DNA of 64,000 nucleotides from Isochrysis galbana (GCA_018136815.1 CM030941.1:3278001-3342000); one strand, 5' to 3'. Positions 52,025-63,999 are shown, counted from the first letter of the stretch. Notes: a model not told the origin generated them from the sequence alone. Program-made: numbers and translations.

Positions 52025-52826
52025 CAGACTTTTACTTCTAACCGGTGGTTTATTTTAAGCCTCAAGGTCTCGTCGGCGACATTCTACCCCTTCTCTTACT
52101 TTCTTTCGATGTCATCAAACGTTCCACGACTGTCTCCCGTCTTCTCTTCGTGCATCGGTGTCGTATTCCATACGATGACAGACTTTTACTTCTAACCGGT
52201 GGTTTATTTTAAGCCTCAAGGTCTCGTCGGCGACATTCTACCCCTTCTCTTACTTTCTTTCGATGTCATCAAACGTTCCACGACTGTCTCCCGTCTTCTC
52301 TTCGTGCATCGGTTGTAGTCTTCCGTCTTCTCTTCGTATATCGGCGGTAGCTCCACAGCGAGGTCTGCTCTCGTTGTTCCGACTTCTCTGTTTCGCATGT
52401 CTGTGCGCCGATGAGTTGCCTTGGTGCCGACGCTTGACAGTCCGCCCTGAGTGTGGTTAGTTTTCGCCCTGTTTGGATTAGTTCGTGTGTGTCTGCGTGA
52501 CGAGGGATCTTTTTGAGTCCCTGCGTTGTAGTCTCTCCTGTCTACCTTGGACCTAAGAAGCTCTCATTCTCCTTCTCTCTCTTCCTCTAGCTCGCTAGCT
52601 AGCCTCGGCCCTACCCTCCAACGCCGCGCGTTGTGAGCCTCCGAACCTCCGTCTCTCGTCTCGTCCCTCGCACTCGATGGTAGAAGCTGTCAGACCCGAC
52701 TTCTACTATGACCTCTCAGACATATTCCCGCAAGCAACCACCTACGATTCCTTCACGGCCGCGTCAGCTGCCGGCTCGATCGAACGGCCCTCTGCCCACG
52801 AGTCAGTAGTCATCGCGTGTTCGACA
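52006..52826 (+). repeat. LTR with duplicated start (duplicate copy)
   Basis: Corresponds base for base to 46339-47159, with the second LTR start at 52159. Confidence 0.8.
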
Positions 52827-53383
52827 CTCCGAAGCCGTCTCCTCAGCCGCGCCCAGACACCTAGTGGCTAGTGGGCGCGGGCCGCGAGCTGCACTCCCAC
52901 GCCCACACCCCACGCCCACGCTGGGCCTGCCCTCGACAATAATAATAATAATAAAACAACTGAGCGTTGGTACCACTACTCTCACTAGCCCGGTGCTGCG
53001 CTACTATCACGACACCCCTCAGCGTGTTTGCCCGCACGCCTTGAAGTGGTGGCACAGACAAATACACATATGCACCCCTTCAAATCTCCCCCCTCGCTAA
53101 CACTCGGCTCCCTTTATAACTCCCCACAAGTTACAATGGGGGAAAACACAGTGAGGCGGACCGACCTACGTCGGGCGACTTACCAGGGGCAAAAACACCA
53201 GGGGGGGGGGGGGCTCTTGTCGGCGGAAGCAGAACGGCCCTTACAGCTTGCGCCGCGAGCAATCGCAGCAGGTAGAAGAAGCCAGTCTTGCAATAGGTGT
53301 TAGCCCAGAATCTTCCCTTTTTTTTAGTCACGCAGGGATGCATGTTGTTTTGCGGTTGCGCGTCAAGGGTCTACAACAACTAT

Positions 53384-55984
53384 TTACGTTGGGAGCGGCA
53401 CGCTCGCGATGATCTCCGCGCGAAACTCAACCCGCAGCCCCATCACCTTCTTCGCGTCAGCGGCAGACAGCTTCAGCCCACCATCCGACCACACGTCGAC
53501 GAGCTCCGACTCGCGCTCAAGAGAGAGCAGCATGGCCATCTGAGTCAGCCTGGAGAGCGGCTCGCGCACCGAACGACTGGAGAGGTCAGAGAGCCGCTGC
53601 GCGAGAGTGCGTACGTCGCGTTCGAGTAGCAGTGCACCGTACATATCAACGCGCTTTAGCAGCAAATGCGCCTCGATACGCTCGGCGATGTGCACGACGA
53701 GTAGCTCAAGGAGCGCCTGTGTGTTGGCTTCGTTGAGCGCGCCCTGGATCGTGCTCAGCACGCTGTTCAGCTCGGCCATGAGCGGTGACACAAAAGAAGC
53801 GGTTTCGGCCGTGGCGAGGGCCTCATCAGAGCCCAGCACGTAAGAGCGCTCGCGGAACGCGTCCAGCTTCGCCTTCAGACGCGGGTGGATCGTGGAGGCG
53901 AGCTGCTGGAGCCCGGCATTCAGCGAGATGGCAAGCTTACCCTCGACGTGCTTCACAGCGTCCAGCTGCGCTTCGACGGAGGCCAACGCGTCGGGCGGTA
54001 GCTCGCGCGCTGCATCTTCGGCTGCACCACGGAAGAGCCGCGGCGCGCACGACATGCAGAGCTGGAGGGCGTTGAGCGCGCGCAGAGTACTGGGGAGCCG
54101 CGAGGCGCCAGCGGCCGTCACAGCGGAACCCATCGCGCCTGACACGCAGGCGGAGGCGGCGGTGCCTTGCGTGGCTTCCGCCATCATTGCCTGGGCCGAG
54201 GCGAGCGCTGCGCCCGCCAGCTTGGACGAGACGGTCTGCTTCAGTGGCGTCGAGAGCGAGTCGAGCAGTATACCGCCAATCAGCTCAGACGCGTGCTGCA
54301 CCGCAGAGGCTGCGACATCACCGTCGCAGGTGTGAAGTGCACGGCGGAGGCAGCGTTGCAACACGTAAAAGACGGAGTCGATGAGCTCGGTCTTCGAAGT
54401 GTCGGCGCGCCGGGCAGTGTCGCCATCTTCGGCGCCACCGGCTCGTCCACCGGCAGCCGCTTCATCTTCCATCGAGGAATCCATGCGCATCGCCTTCACT
54501 GTGGCGGCCCATGCCTGCTGGGCGGAAAGCGCTTGCAGACCTGCGCGCAAGTCACAGAAGCCGGTCGAGCGGCTCAGGGTGGACGACGGAGCCGCGGCGG
54601 GAGCGTCGGCGGCACCGCTCGAAGCTCTCGTTTCGGCGGCCCCGTCGTCACCAGCCGCAACGGGCGGTGGAAGCCGCGCGTACACGAAGGCGTCATACTG
54701 CACTGCTCCACGAAGCAGCCCGGCGAGCTCATCGAGCAAGCCTTCACATCCGAGTGCCTCGGCTTCAGCGTCGGGACCAATCTCGGGAAGCTGGCCGACG
54801 GGCACTGCCGCACCCATGCGCCGCTGCGCCGAGGCCGTGCGCGAGCGCAGGGCTGCCGCCGCTGCGTACTGCGCCGCAAGCACCGTGCCAGCCTCGACTG
54901 ACCTGTCGTACAGAAGCGCGCACAGCTCGCGCGCGGCCTGAGCTGCGGCGACGTCCTCGGCCACGGCGGCGTTGTCACCGGGCGCGGTTAAGACCGAAGC
55001 AAGGGACTCGCCAGTGTCGGCATCGGATTGCGCCCTCGGCAACGGCAGCAGCGCTGCGCTGACGCCTGTGACTGCCTCGGCGGTGCAACGTAGGAGACGG
55101 GCGAGCCTCAAGGGCAGCGCCACGAGCACAGGCTGCGTGCCCTCGACGGCCGTCGGCTCGGCCGCTGCGTCGATGCACTTGGTGCAGAAGGCAGCGAGTG
55201 TTGTGTGCGCCTCGACCATTTCGCCGAGCTGTGTAAGCAGCCGGCAGAAGCGGCAGACAGGGCCGAGGACGCTGGCGGCAAGCGCATCCGCAAGGCGCGA
55301 GCGCACCTCTGAAAGCACGCGTGTGTGTGCCGACTCGATTCGTTTGCGCGTTGGCGCGTCAATAGCGTCGCCGGCCGCACGCACCGAGGCGAGCGCGCTT
55401 TGCACGTGCAGCGTGGCCGTCTCAAAGTCGGCCCCTGCGAGCGCCACCGCCGCACTTGCCTCAGCCTCGTCGAGCGCGAGCAGCCGGTCGACAAGCGTGA
55501 GAGTGCCACTCAGCTCGGCCCGTCGGGCGTGAAGCGAGCAAATGGCCGCAGCCGAAGGCGCAGAAAACGCTGAGGTGGTCCGCGTGCCCTCAACGAGCGC
55601 ATCAAGCTCCGCGCCGATCCGCACTGCCTGCGCTGAAGCAGCAGCCGCCTCAGGCGCGAGCGCACGCACCCCCTCGTAGGCCTCCAAGCGAATCTTGGCG
55701 AGCTGAGCGTCGAGCTGTGCCTCGCGCGCGTCAAGCGCGGCAAGCGAGGCCTGGAGCGCAGCCAGATCAAGCGTATCCGGCTCGGGCGCACCCACCTCGG
55801 CCACGGAAGCCGCCGGCAACTCTTCCTCAGCAGCCGCAGCGGCCGCGAGCGAAGAGAGAGGGGAAGAGAGAGGAGGAGAGAAAGAGCAGCCAACGGCCGC
55901 CAGCCGCGCCGCAGCACTCGCGCAGGCGGAGCGCGGCGCTCCCGCGCGAGAGACAACGCAGCTCAGTGTCGATGAGCGCGCCAT
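53384..55984 (-). CDS. COG4: COG4, second assembled copy
   Basis: The 866-aa protein is the same as that of 47715-50315 (ATG at 55984, same C-terminal SRLTQMAMLLSLERESEL). This copy is contiguous with the complete Harbinger element, so it is the better anchored one. If the duplication is an assembly artefact there is only one COG4 gene here. Confidence 0.85.
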   Translation of the reverse strand: MARSSTLSCVVSRAGAPRSACASAAARLAAVGCSFSPPLSSPLSSLAAAAAAEEELPAASVAEVGAPEPDTLDLAALQASLAALDAREAQLDAQLAKIRLEAYEGVRALAPEAAAASAQAVRIGAELDALVEGTRTTSAFSAPSAAAICSLHARRAELSGTLTLVDRLLALDEAEASAAVALAGADFETATLHVQSALASVRAAGDAIDAPTRKRIESAHTRVLSEVRSRLADALAASVLGPVCRFCRLLTQLGEMVEAHTTLAAFCTKCIDAAAEPTAVEGTQPVLVALPLRLARLLRCTAEAVTGVSAALLPLPRAQSDADTGESLASVLTAPGDNAAVAEDVAAAQAARELCALLYDRSVEAGTVLAAQYAAAAALRSRTASAQRRMGAAVPVGQLPEIGPDAEAEALGCEGLLDELAGLLRGAVQYDAFVYARLPPPVAAGDDGAAETRASSGAADAPAAAPSSTLSRSTGFCDLRAGLQALSAQQAWAATVKAMRMDSSMEDEAAAGGRAGGAEDGDTARRADTSKTELIDSVFYVLQRCLRRALHTCDGDVAASAVQHASELIGGILLDSLSTPLKQTVSSKLAGAALASAQAMMAEATQGTAASACVSGAMGSAVTAAGASRLPSTLRALNALQLCMSCAPRLFRGAAEDAARELPPDALASVEAQLDAVKHVEGKLAISLNAGLQQLASTIHPRLKAKLDAFRERSYVLGSDEALATAETASFVSPLMAELNSVLSTIQGALNEANTQALLELLVVHIAERIEAHLLLKRVDMYGALLLERDVRTLAQRLSDLSSRSVREPLSRLTQMAMLLSLERESELVDVWSDGGLKLSAADAKKVMGLRVEFRAEIIASVPLPT

Positions 55985-56130
55985 AGAGAGGGAGGGAGAG
56001 AGAGGGAGGGAGGAAGAGGGGTGAGGGAGGGAGGAAGGGAGGGAAGGAGGGAAGGAGGGAAGGAGAGAGAGAGGGAGGGAGGGAGGGGGGGGGGGGGGGA
56101 GAGAGAGAGAGAGAGAGGGAGAGAGGGAGA

Positions 56131-56201
<71 letters not shown>

Positions 56202-56394
56202 AGGGAGGGAGGGAGAGAGAGAAGAGGGATTTTGAAGGTGCCAACAGGGTCTCAACGGGGGGGGGCTCAACAGGATTTTCTTCTCCGTTGAGTGACTGTT
56301 GAGTCCCTTTCACAAAAGGCCGAGTTCGCTCGCGGGGGGGCGAAAGTACCCAACACGCGGTGTGCTCTAGGCGGCCCGGCAGAGCGCGGCGGCC

Positions 56395-57696
56395 ATGCCC
56401 ACCAGGCCATACACCGCCCGGGAGTTGCGCAGGTCGAAGCTGGCGATGTTGCTGGCGATGGACGAGGCAGACGAGCGGGCGCGGAAGAGGGCGCGATTGG
56501 GCCTGAGTCCGCCAGGGGATGACTTTTGGGAAGTCCTGCTGCTGGCTGTCGCGGCTGAGCCGCTGATGCGGACCACGCGCTCGCGCATTGGCCCAGAGCG
56601 CATGTCCATCGCGCGTTTGGAGCTCGAGGCGGCGAGGGCTGGCGGGGGCAGGAAGGTAGTGGTGCGCGATGTGTACGCGCGCTTCGGCGTGCGCCTCGAG
56701 GACCTGCGGCGCTTTGTTGATGCGCTCCAGATGCCTGCGGGCCTCCGTTTGCGCGGAGGCCATCTGATGAGTGGAGAGGAGGCTATCTTGATCACGTTGC
56801 GCAGATTCAGGCACGCAGGTGAGATAGATGCTGTCTCACCTGCCGCATCAAGCTTCGCGCACTCCTTCTTCTCACACGCTCACTCCCTTCTGACCTCAGG
56901 AGCTGCGGTGATGCTCACATGGGAGCTTGGCCGCAGTGAGGCAGCCATTAGTGCTGCACATGCCGCGGTTGTTATTCACGTGCACCAAAAGTTTCCCCAC
57001 CTCCTAGATTCCCGAAGCTTCTCGTCGTTCGCTGGCTTGTTTCCTCGCTTCTCGGAAGCCATGGCAGCATGCGGTGTTCCGTTGCCCAATTTGATTGGTT
57101 TCATTGACGGTAAGCTGTGGAAGGTTGCGCGTCCCGTGCGAGGTCAAGCCCCTTTCTACTCTGGGCATAAGCGGTGCCATGGTGTGAAGATCCAAGGGAT
57201 TGTTTTCCCAAATGGGATTCAGCCATGGCCATACGGCCCCATTCACGGTTCGCGTCATGATTCCTTCGTCTTGCGCAGCTCAGGCGTTCTGCAAATAATG
57301 CAGCGCGTGTGTGCAGGTCTCGGCCGTACATTTTGCCTGTTCGGTGACTCCGCCTACCCCATGTCTGCGTATGTTTATCGTATGTACAGGGGCAGCAACC
57401 TCACTCAATGGCAGGCTCACTTCAATAAGCAAATGGCGCCGGCTCGCGTAAGCGTCGAATGGGGTTTTGGAAAGATATCGAGTTTATGGCCCTGGCTAGA
57501 TGTGACACGGTCGGTTCAGACGTTCCGTCGCGATGTCGGAGGATACCTGCGGGTAGCGAATGTTTTCACCAACATGCACACGTGTCTCTATGGCAGCATC
57601 ATCAGCAGTAAATTTGGGGTGCCCCCCCCCCCTTTGGAGACGTATATGGCAGGGGGTGTGGCGTGCTCATCCGCTGAAGCTGTACCTTTGTGCTAG
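56395..57696 (+). CDS. PIF/Harbinger (DDE_Tnp_4) transposase
   Basis: Cuts and reinserts the element. Catalytic residues: Asp in FIDGKLWKV (57106-57108), Asp in GSRHDSFVL (57259-57261), Glu in VSVEWGFGKI (57457-57459); also YSGHKRCHGVKIQGIVFPNG and LFGDSAYPM, typical of the family. An in-frame 81-nt intron at 56819-56899 (GTGAGA...CTCAG) is likely: without it RRFRHA joins GAAVMLTWELGRSEAAIS, the helix-turn-helix-like segment expected before the DDE domain, leaving 406 aa. It is intact apart from that, so the element may be active. Confidence 0.88.
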   Translation: MPTRPYTARELRRSKLAMLLAMDEADERARKRARLGLSPPGDDFWEVLLLAVAAEPLMRTTRSRIGPERMSIARLELEAARAGGGRKVVVRDVYARFGVRLEDLRRFVDALQMPAGLRLRGGHLMSGEEAILITLRRFRHAGEIDAVSPAASSFAHSFFSHAHSLLTSGAAVMLTWELGRSEAAISAAHAAVVIHVHQKFPHLLDSRSFSSFAGLFPRFSEAMAACGVPLPNLIGFIDGKLWKVARPVRGQAPFYSGHKRCHGVKIQGIVFPNGIQPWPYGPIHGSRHDSFVLRSSGVLQIMQRVCAGLGRTFCLFGDSAYPMSAYVYRMYRGSNLTQWQAHFNKQMAPARVSVEWGFGKISSLWPWLDVTRSVQTFRRDVGGYLRVANVFTNMHTCLYGSIISSKFGVPPPPLETYMAGGVACSSAEAVPLC

Positions 57697-58750
<1,054 letters not shown>

Positions 58751-60252
58751 CTACGCGCTGGACTTGTGGTTCTGAGCGAGGGCGGCCAACACTGCCATGA
58801 GTCGCTCATCCCGGCGCTCCTCACGGGCGTTGCGCTCCTCCTCCCGCCGGTGCCTGCGATCGCTCTCCACTTTCTCTGCCTCCAGACGGGCCACTTCCAT
58901 CTTGGCGCGGTGCTCAAACTCGCTTTTGAGCAATTGCAACCGTTCGTCTTCGCGTCTAGCATTGGACTCCATCTGCGCCATCTCGCGCTCTTCGCGTACC
59001 TCAGCGCGGTGGTCACGTCGGCGGGCAGCCTCGTCGCGCGCGGCTTGTGCGGCCTTCTCTTCCTCACGCTCACGCTTCCTCTGAACCAATATGCCGTCAA
59101 ATTCGTCACGCACCTTCTCCGCAGCTCGACCCTTTGCGTTTCCGTTGGGGCACTTACCCTTTTTGCCCGGCTTCCGCACGAAGAAGTACTTGCCGTCGTC
59201 GTCGGGGCCCTCCAAGTTGAATCCGTCGGGCCACTTGGCTGATTCTTGCACGAGGCCCTCCACCGTGATGCACTCCTCCATTAGCTCCGCTGTGGCGTAC
59301 TCCATGATGTACTCCTCCAACTCTATGCGGTCGGGGATGTCGTCCGACTTGTTCGAGTTCGCAGCGCTACCTGTCGAGCCGCTCGAGAGATCAGCTTGGC
59401 CTCTTGCGCCAGCTTGCTGGGCAGCCTGTGAGCACAGTAGGCAGACCAAGGTGTCACGATCAAACACCACACCTCACATGTGCCATGGTACATGAGCTCA
59501 CAAGCGTACATGTGTGCAGCACGAGCGGGGGCTCACCTGCAACTCTTCTTCGCTCACTTGCTTGTACGCCGCTTTTGCAGCGGCATCTTGCGCGGCTCGC
59601 GCGGCTTCCTCCGCCTCCCTCGTCGCCCTTTGATTCTCGGAGTAAAGCTCGGCCTCGCGCTGCAGCTCCGCCACCTCGACAATGAGGGTCTCGTACTCCG
59701 AGAGTGGCACCTCGGACTTCGTCTCCGTTGTTTCCGTCGGATGGTCCACGTCCACGGGCTCGTTCTGTTCTTGCCCCTGGGTGTAGAGGTGCTTATTGTC
59801 CTGCGTACGCGGGTGCACCTCGTTACTAGCCGCGCTTCATTCATCCACAAAGCTCGCGTGCAATGCAACACATGAATGTGCCAACGCAGAGGGAGCGGGC
59901 AAGCTTGGCGGCGCACACCTTCAGCCACTTCTTCATTGCGGCAATCGTCGAAATGTGGGTGGGGTGCTCCTCGTTCGGCCCCGGCTCGAACTCACCGGTG
60001 TGGCTTTTGAAGAGCACGGGAAGGATCCCCGTGCTTTCATTGGTCCACACTTCCACTTGCGACTGACCCGGCACATCCCTCGATGTGAGGAATGCGTTGA
60101 CGCCAGTTGTGCTCACCTGTGTGAGCAACATGATGCGCCGCTGCGTGGTCCACTGCCACTTCTTCTTGGTCGGTCCCTTCCTCCCCTGCAACACAAAGAT
60201 GAATCTTCCCGTCAGCGGTGAGCGCGCAGGCACCTTCCTTCACCTCGGGCAT
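58751..60252 (-). CDS. Second (Myb/SANT-like, coiled-coil) protein of Harbinger element
   Basis: Exons 60244-60252, 59919-60185, 59537-59800 and 58751-59425 splice in phase 0 throughout, about 404 aa; the 9-nt first exon (MPE) is the least sure. The N-terminal ~90 residues have KKKWQWTTQRRIMLL and AAMKKWLKV, suggestive of a Myb/SANT-type DNA-binding fold. The middle and end are long charged helices (ELQREAELYSENQRATREAE; REEREMAQMESNARREDERL), a coiled coil. PIF/Harbinger elements typically encode such a protein that helps the transposase enter the nucleus and bind ends, so that role is inferred. Confidence 0.65.
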
Positions 60253-60630
60253 GGTACGCGAGGTGGCACGAGGCACTCAGTGCTCTGCACTCGGCTGCCG
60301 GCACATGTGGATCGGGTGCGGGAGCGCGCGAGCGGCACGCCTCGCGCGCGAGCGGTCCGCAGGTGCAGGGCTTCATGCCTCGGGACGGCGCGCGGGGCCC
60401 GTGCTCCGCCTTGGCCATGGCTCAAGCTGGGAAGGGGAGCGGCACGCGGCTCACCGGAGCGTCTCCCGCCATCCTGTTGAGTCACCGTTGGGAGCGGTTC
60501 GCGAGTCAACACAGCCCCACTGGCGGAAAAAAGTCGCGGCCTCTCAACAGTCTCCCAACGACAGTGAGTCAACGAAATCCTCGCGTTGACTCGCTGTTGA
60601 GTCGCCTTTCGGACCCCTCAAAAACCCTCG

Positions 60631-61103
60631 AGAGTCAGAGTCAACGTTTTCTTGTTGTCCACAAGTTTAATCCTAGTGCCTACAGTAGGGGCGCACCATT
60701 AAGGTGGTCCGTCGATGAGAGGGCCCACCCCCCGGTATCAAGTTCCTCCTGCAGTTCCCGGGACCGTCGCAATGAGCGCTGGGGGCAGTCAGAGGCCTGT
60801 CCCCGCGGAGGAGGGGGGGCTGGTGGAAGGGGGAGAGGAGGAGGAGGCCACGGCGCAGGTTGGGCTGGGTTCTCCCTTCTGCAACACGGGCCAGTCACAG
60901 TCACAGGCATGCAGTGCCGCAGTGCCTTCGAGGGAGCCGCCGCATATGAGAGCTGGGGAAGCGGGCCGGGCATGGTGCGAAAGGCTGTACGCTGGATGAG
61001 GAATGCCATCTTCCCCAAACCAGAGTTGGCTCGTTAGGAGAGGAGAAGGACTTCTGTAGGACCAGCAGACTTTGGCTCGCCGGGCTGGGGGGGGGGGGGG
61101 GGG
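60631..61103. other. No gene confidently seen
   Basis: A possible 5' exon of the Mutator-like gene may lie at 60774-61037, unproven. A run of 17 G at about 61087-61103. Confidence 0.4.
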
Positions 61104-62340
61104 TTGAGGAAGGCCGCGAAGCGGAGGCTGAATCTGCCTCTGCCTGTCCCCCCGCCAGAGGCTCCCCCCCCTGACCCTCCGAGACGAGCGGAAGACCGCG
61201 CCTACATTGTCAATTCGCAGGTGTTGGCGGCGTGGATACGTCGGAGATTTCCATGCCCCTCGTGCAAGGTTGTGTCGTATTCCATACGATGGCAGGTTTT
61301 TACTTCTAACCGGTGGGTTATTTTAGGCCTCAAGGTCTCGTCGGCGACATTCTACCCCTTCTCTTACTTTCTTCCGATGTCATCAAACGTTCGGTGACAG
61401 TCTTCTGTCTTCTCCTCATGCATCGGTGACAGTCTTCTGTCTTCTCCTCATGCATCGGTGACAGTCTTCTGTCTTCTCTGCGTGTATCAGTGGTATTTCC
61501 CCCAGCGAGGTCCGCCCTCGTTGTTCCGACTTCTCTGTCGCACGTCTGTGCGTCGATGAGCCGCCTTGGTGCCGACGCTTGACATTCCGTCGTGGGGGTG
61601 GTTAGTTTTCGCCCCGTTTAGGTTAGTTCGTGTGTGACTGCGTGACGTGGGATCTTTTTGGGGTCTTTGTGTTGTAGTCTCTCGTGTCTACCTTGGACCT
61701 GAGAAGCTCTCCTTCTCATTCACTCTCTTCCTCTAGCTCGCTAGCTAGCCTCGGCCCTACCCTCCAACGCCGCGCGTTGCGAGCCTCCGAACCTCCGTCC
61801 CTCTCTTCGTCTCTAGCACTCGATGGTAGACACAGTCAGACCCGACTTCTACTATGACCTCTCAGACATATTCCCGCAAGCAACAACCAACGACTCTTTC
61901 ACGGCCGCGTCAGCTGCCGGCTCGATCGAACGGCCCTCTGCCTACGAGCCAGTGGTCATCGCGTGTTCGACAGGTTGACGAGTGCCTCGAGCCGGGAACG
62001 CTGAGCAGGGTGTGGGGAAGCTACGGGATGGTCATGAACCTGAAATGTCGGCTGTGCAATTTTGACATGCAGTTTCGCGGCGGCGAGTCAACCGTGATCC
62101 CCAAGCCTCTGGAGTTGGAGCGGAAGCAGAAGCTGTACCTCTCGAACGAGGCGATGCGCGCGGTCCTCGGCTGCCTACTCTCGGGCACGAAGTGGACCTC
62201 TTTTGCAGCACAGGCTGTGGCGCAACAGATGGAGCCCCTGAAGCACAATGCGTTCGAAAAGTACGTCGAGCACCTGGCGCCGATGTGCTCGAGTGTGTGC
62301 CACGACTCAATAGCTCTGGTCAGGAATGCCACGGTGCGGT
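61104..62340 (+). pseudogene. Mutator-like transposase N-terminal part, split by solo LTR
   Basis: Before the LTR: YIVNSQVLAAWIRRRFPCPSC; after it (from 61973): GTLSRVWGSYGMVMNLKC RLC, then LSNEAMRAVLGCLLSGTKWT and HNAFEKYVEHLAPMC. The two CxxC pairs and the following helical block resemble the N-terminal zinc region of Mutator-like transposases found in many protists and animals. Taking out the LTR and one TSD leaves one open frame across the site. The catalytic DDE part is missing because a LINE fragment follows at ~62345. Confidence 0.6.
61273..61972 (+). mobile_element. Solo LTR with 5-bp TSD
   Basis: 700 bp, starting TGTCGTATTCC and ending GTGTTCGACA, homologous to the LTR at 46.5-47.2 kb. 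GGTTG is duplicated at 61268-61272 and 61973-61977. It has its own tandem block CGGTGACAGTCTTCTGTCTT, two full copies and one partial, near 61395-61475. It arose by recombination between two LTRs after an insertion into the transposase gene. Confidence 0.93.
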
Positions 62341-62344
62341 ACGG

Positions 62345-62744
62345 TTGGGTCTTCGCAGCCGCAAGCGCTCACGTGATCGGTGGCCGACCCCACTTACCGC
62401 TTTTGCAAGACCGAGCCGGAATCCTCTACTCACCTAGCGGAATGCCTCTCCATAGCCCCTGTCTTCGAATGCTTAGAGAAGCTCATGGACATAGACCTTC
62501 AGGGGCAAAACACACCGTTCCAAAGACTTTTTTGCTACCCAGGTAGCCACCCATGCTCCGGATACTTAGCCATCCTAGCATGGAGATACATCCTTACGGA
62601 CTTCTATAATATCCATTATGGAAACGACAATCCCAGAACGGTCGCCGGCCTGCTTAGAGCCATTTTTAAGCGATTCCACATACTCATCAAAGGAAAAGTT
62701 GGATTCTTCCAACGTATACGCCGACAACGCATCCTAGTACACCT
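62345..62744 (+). mobile_element. LINE C-terminal fragment, truncated both sides
   Basis: PESSTHLAEC, LAWRYILTDFYNIHYGN and KVGFFQRIRRQR match the other copies. The first knuckle Cys is replaced by Tyr (PTYRFC). The match ends at 62744, where the 30 nt shared with 30360-30389 begin. Confidence 0.75.
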
Positions 62745-63073
62745 CTGTCGCATCCGCGATCGACCTTTTTGTTTTAGAAGTTGTTTGCGTTTCTATGTTC
62801 CCTCCTTGCAGGCTAGCCCCAGGCGTCCGAGCGAGCGCTTGTCGACGTCAATGGGGCCGTGGCCCTGGGCGTCGGGCCGGATCGAATCGAGGCATTCCTG
62901 CGGTGCGAGGGGCCAGGATGGGTCAATACGAGTGTGTGCGACCCTTGAGCACCAGCGTGCGACCTACCCTTGACCCTTGACCCCCCACCCTGCTCGCGAG
63001 AGCTCTAGGCTCTGCATGGCCACCACCTCCAGGCCATTCTTCGGCCGATCGCGGGCGATCGGACGTCGCGGAA
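62745..63073. other. Unassigned; possible short exon
   Basis: After the shared 30-mer, an acceptor-like CCCCAG near 62822 is followed by a frame reading ALVDVNGAVALGVGPDRIEA to a TGA at about 62948. It has coding-like character but no recognised family. Confidence 0.3.
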
Positions 63074-63340
63074 GCTCCGCGTTTCTAAGAGTGATGCGCC
63101 CCACATTCACCATTCCGATTCCCTCCCGTGAGCGCCCGCCTCAATCTCCCAAAATAGACCGCCACGAGCGGGGGAAGGGAGGGGAGTCACTCACCGACGC
63201 CATTGCCCTTCGTGGGGCGGGAGGGGGTCGTTCGGAGGGGGGAGGGAGTTGGAGGGGCAGGTAGGGGGGGGCCCTAAGGAATCCTTGGACACCCAGGGGA
63301 GGTGGGAAATAGTGGTTAAAATGAGTAAGTGACCGGGCTA
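63074..63340 (+). repeat. Complete copy of the ~265-bp dispersed repeat
   Basis: Uninterrupted copy from GCTCCGCGTTTCTAAGAGTG to GTAAGTGACCGGGCTA; reference for the split copy at 3.1/5.1 kb and the copies at 10 kb. Confidence 0.8.
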
Positions 63341-63675
63341 AAACAAAGGAGACGCAGCAACAATCAACCACTCACACCAACGCAGTGAGAAACGGGCCAC
63401 CTAGAGGCACAGGAGGAAGGCGAGGACAGACCACTAGGGGCCGGTGCACCCCCGCCCTACCCAACCCCCCCCACAACCTGGGCCCCTAAGTAGAGCACGA
63501 GGGGAGTTGCCGCAAGGCGGGAAGTGAGGGAAAGGAAGGGAAACGGGCGTGGCTACGATGGATAGCTACATAGCCGCGCGTGTGGCGAGAATATTAAAAG
63601 GTTTTTTTTCACCAAAATGTTATACAAGAGCATGGACGCCACTCATCTGCACTCCCACACACCCCACCTGTCTAC
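63341..63675. other. No gene seen
   Basis: Nothing recognised. Confidence 0.4.
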
Positions 63676-63999
63676 TTAACATTTGCGTGCTCGCCTCGCA
63701 GACGACCGAAAACCCGTTTGTGACTCCCCATAGCGAACGGCCAATTCAGCCATGACACATGAAGTGTGCTTGCGCGCGTCGCCGCTCTGAGATGCCCCAA
63801 GCTCCTTGGCGATCGCCCAATACATGAAGAACTTCTTCTTCACTGCACTGCACCCTTCGTTCTGCGCCTCGCCATAAGGTTCGGTCTCGAAGCACTCACA
63901 CTCAGTGGAGCCGTGCGCCGCTGTGCCGATCATGTGGCGCCCGTTCAGCCACTTCTTCGTGCACACAGGCTTCTGCCCTGCCTCTCCCGCCTCTGCCAA
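63676..63999 (-). CDS. Partial gene at window edge, unknown
   Basis: A frame of 107 codons, open to the window edge. It has even composition, with several Cys and His (CTKKWLNGRHMIGTAAHG, ECECFETEPYG) and a helical end (FFMYWAIAKELGASQSGDAR). The beginning is outside the window and the 3' end may be an intron. Two Trp and basic spacing could suggest a SANT/MADF-like domain, but I do not recognise it. Confidence 0.4.
   Translation of the reverse strand: MAEAGEAGQKPVCTKKWLNGRHMIGTAAHGSTECECFETEPYGEAQNEGCSAVKKKFFMYWAIAKELGASQSGDARKHTSCVMAELAVRYGESQTGFRSSARRARKC

Larger units (their letters stand above)
51048..56620 (+). repeat. Near-identical duplicate of 45381-50947
   Basis: 5573 bp against 5567 bp. 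The differences I could find are single C insertions near 53091 and 53124 and about four bases in the GA tract. The upstream copy ends at the gap at the point where the downstream copy continues, and the downstream copy begins mid-gene right after the gap. This is the signature of overlapping contigs joined by N. Confidence 0.9.

Noticed and set aside
47715..55984. Two genuine COG4 paralogs
   Set aside because: The copies are essentially identical, including flanks, and separated by a placeholder gap, so one locus is more likely.
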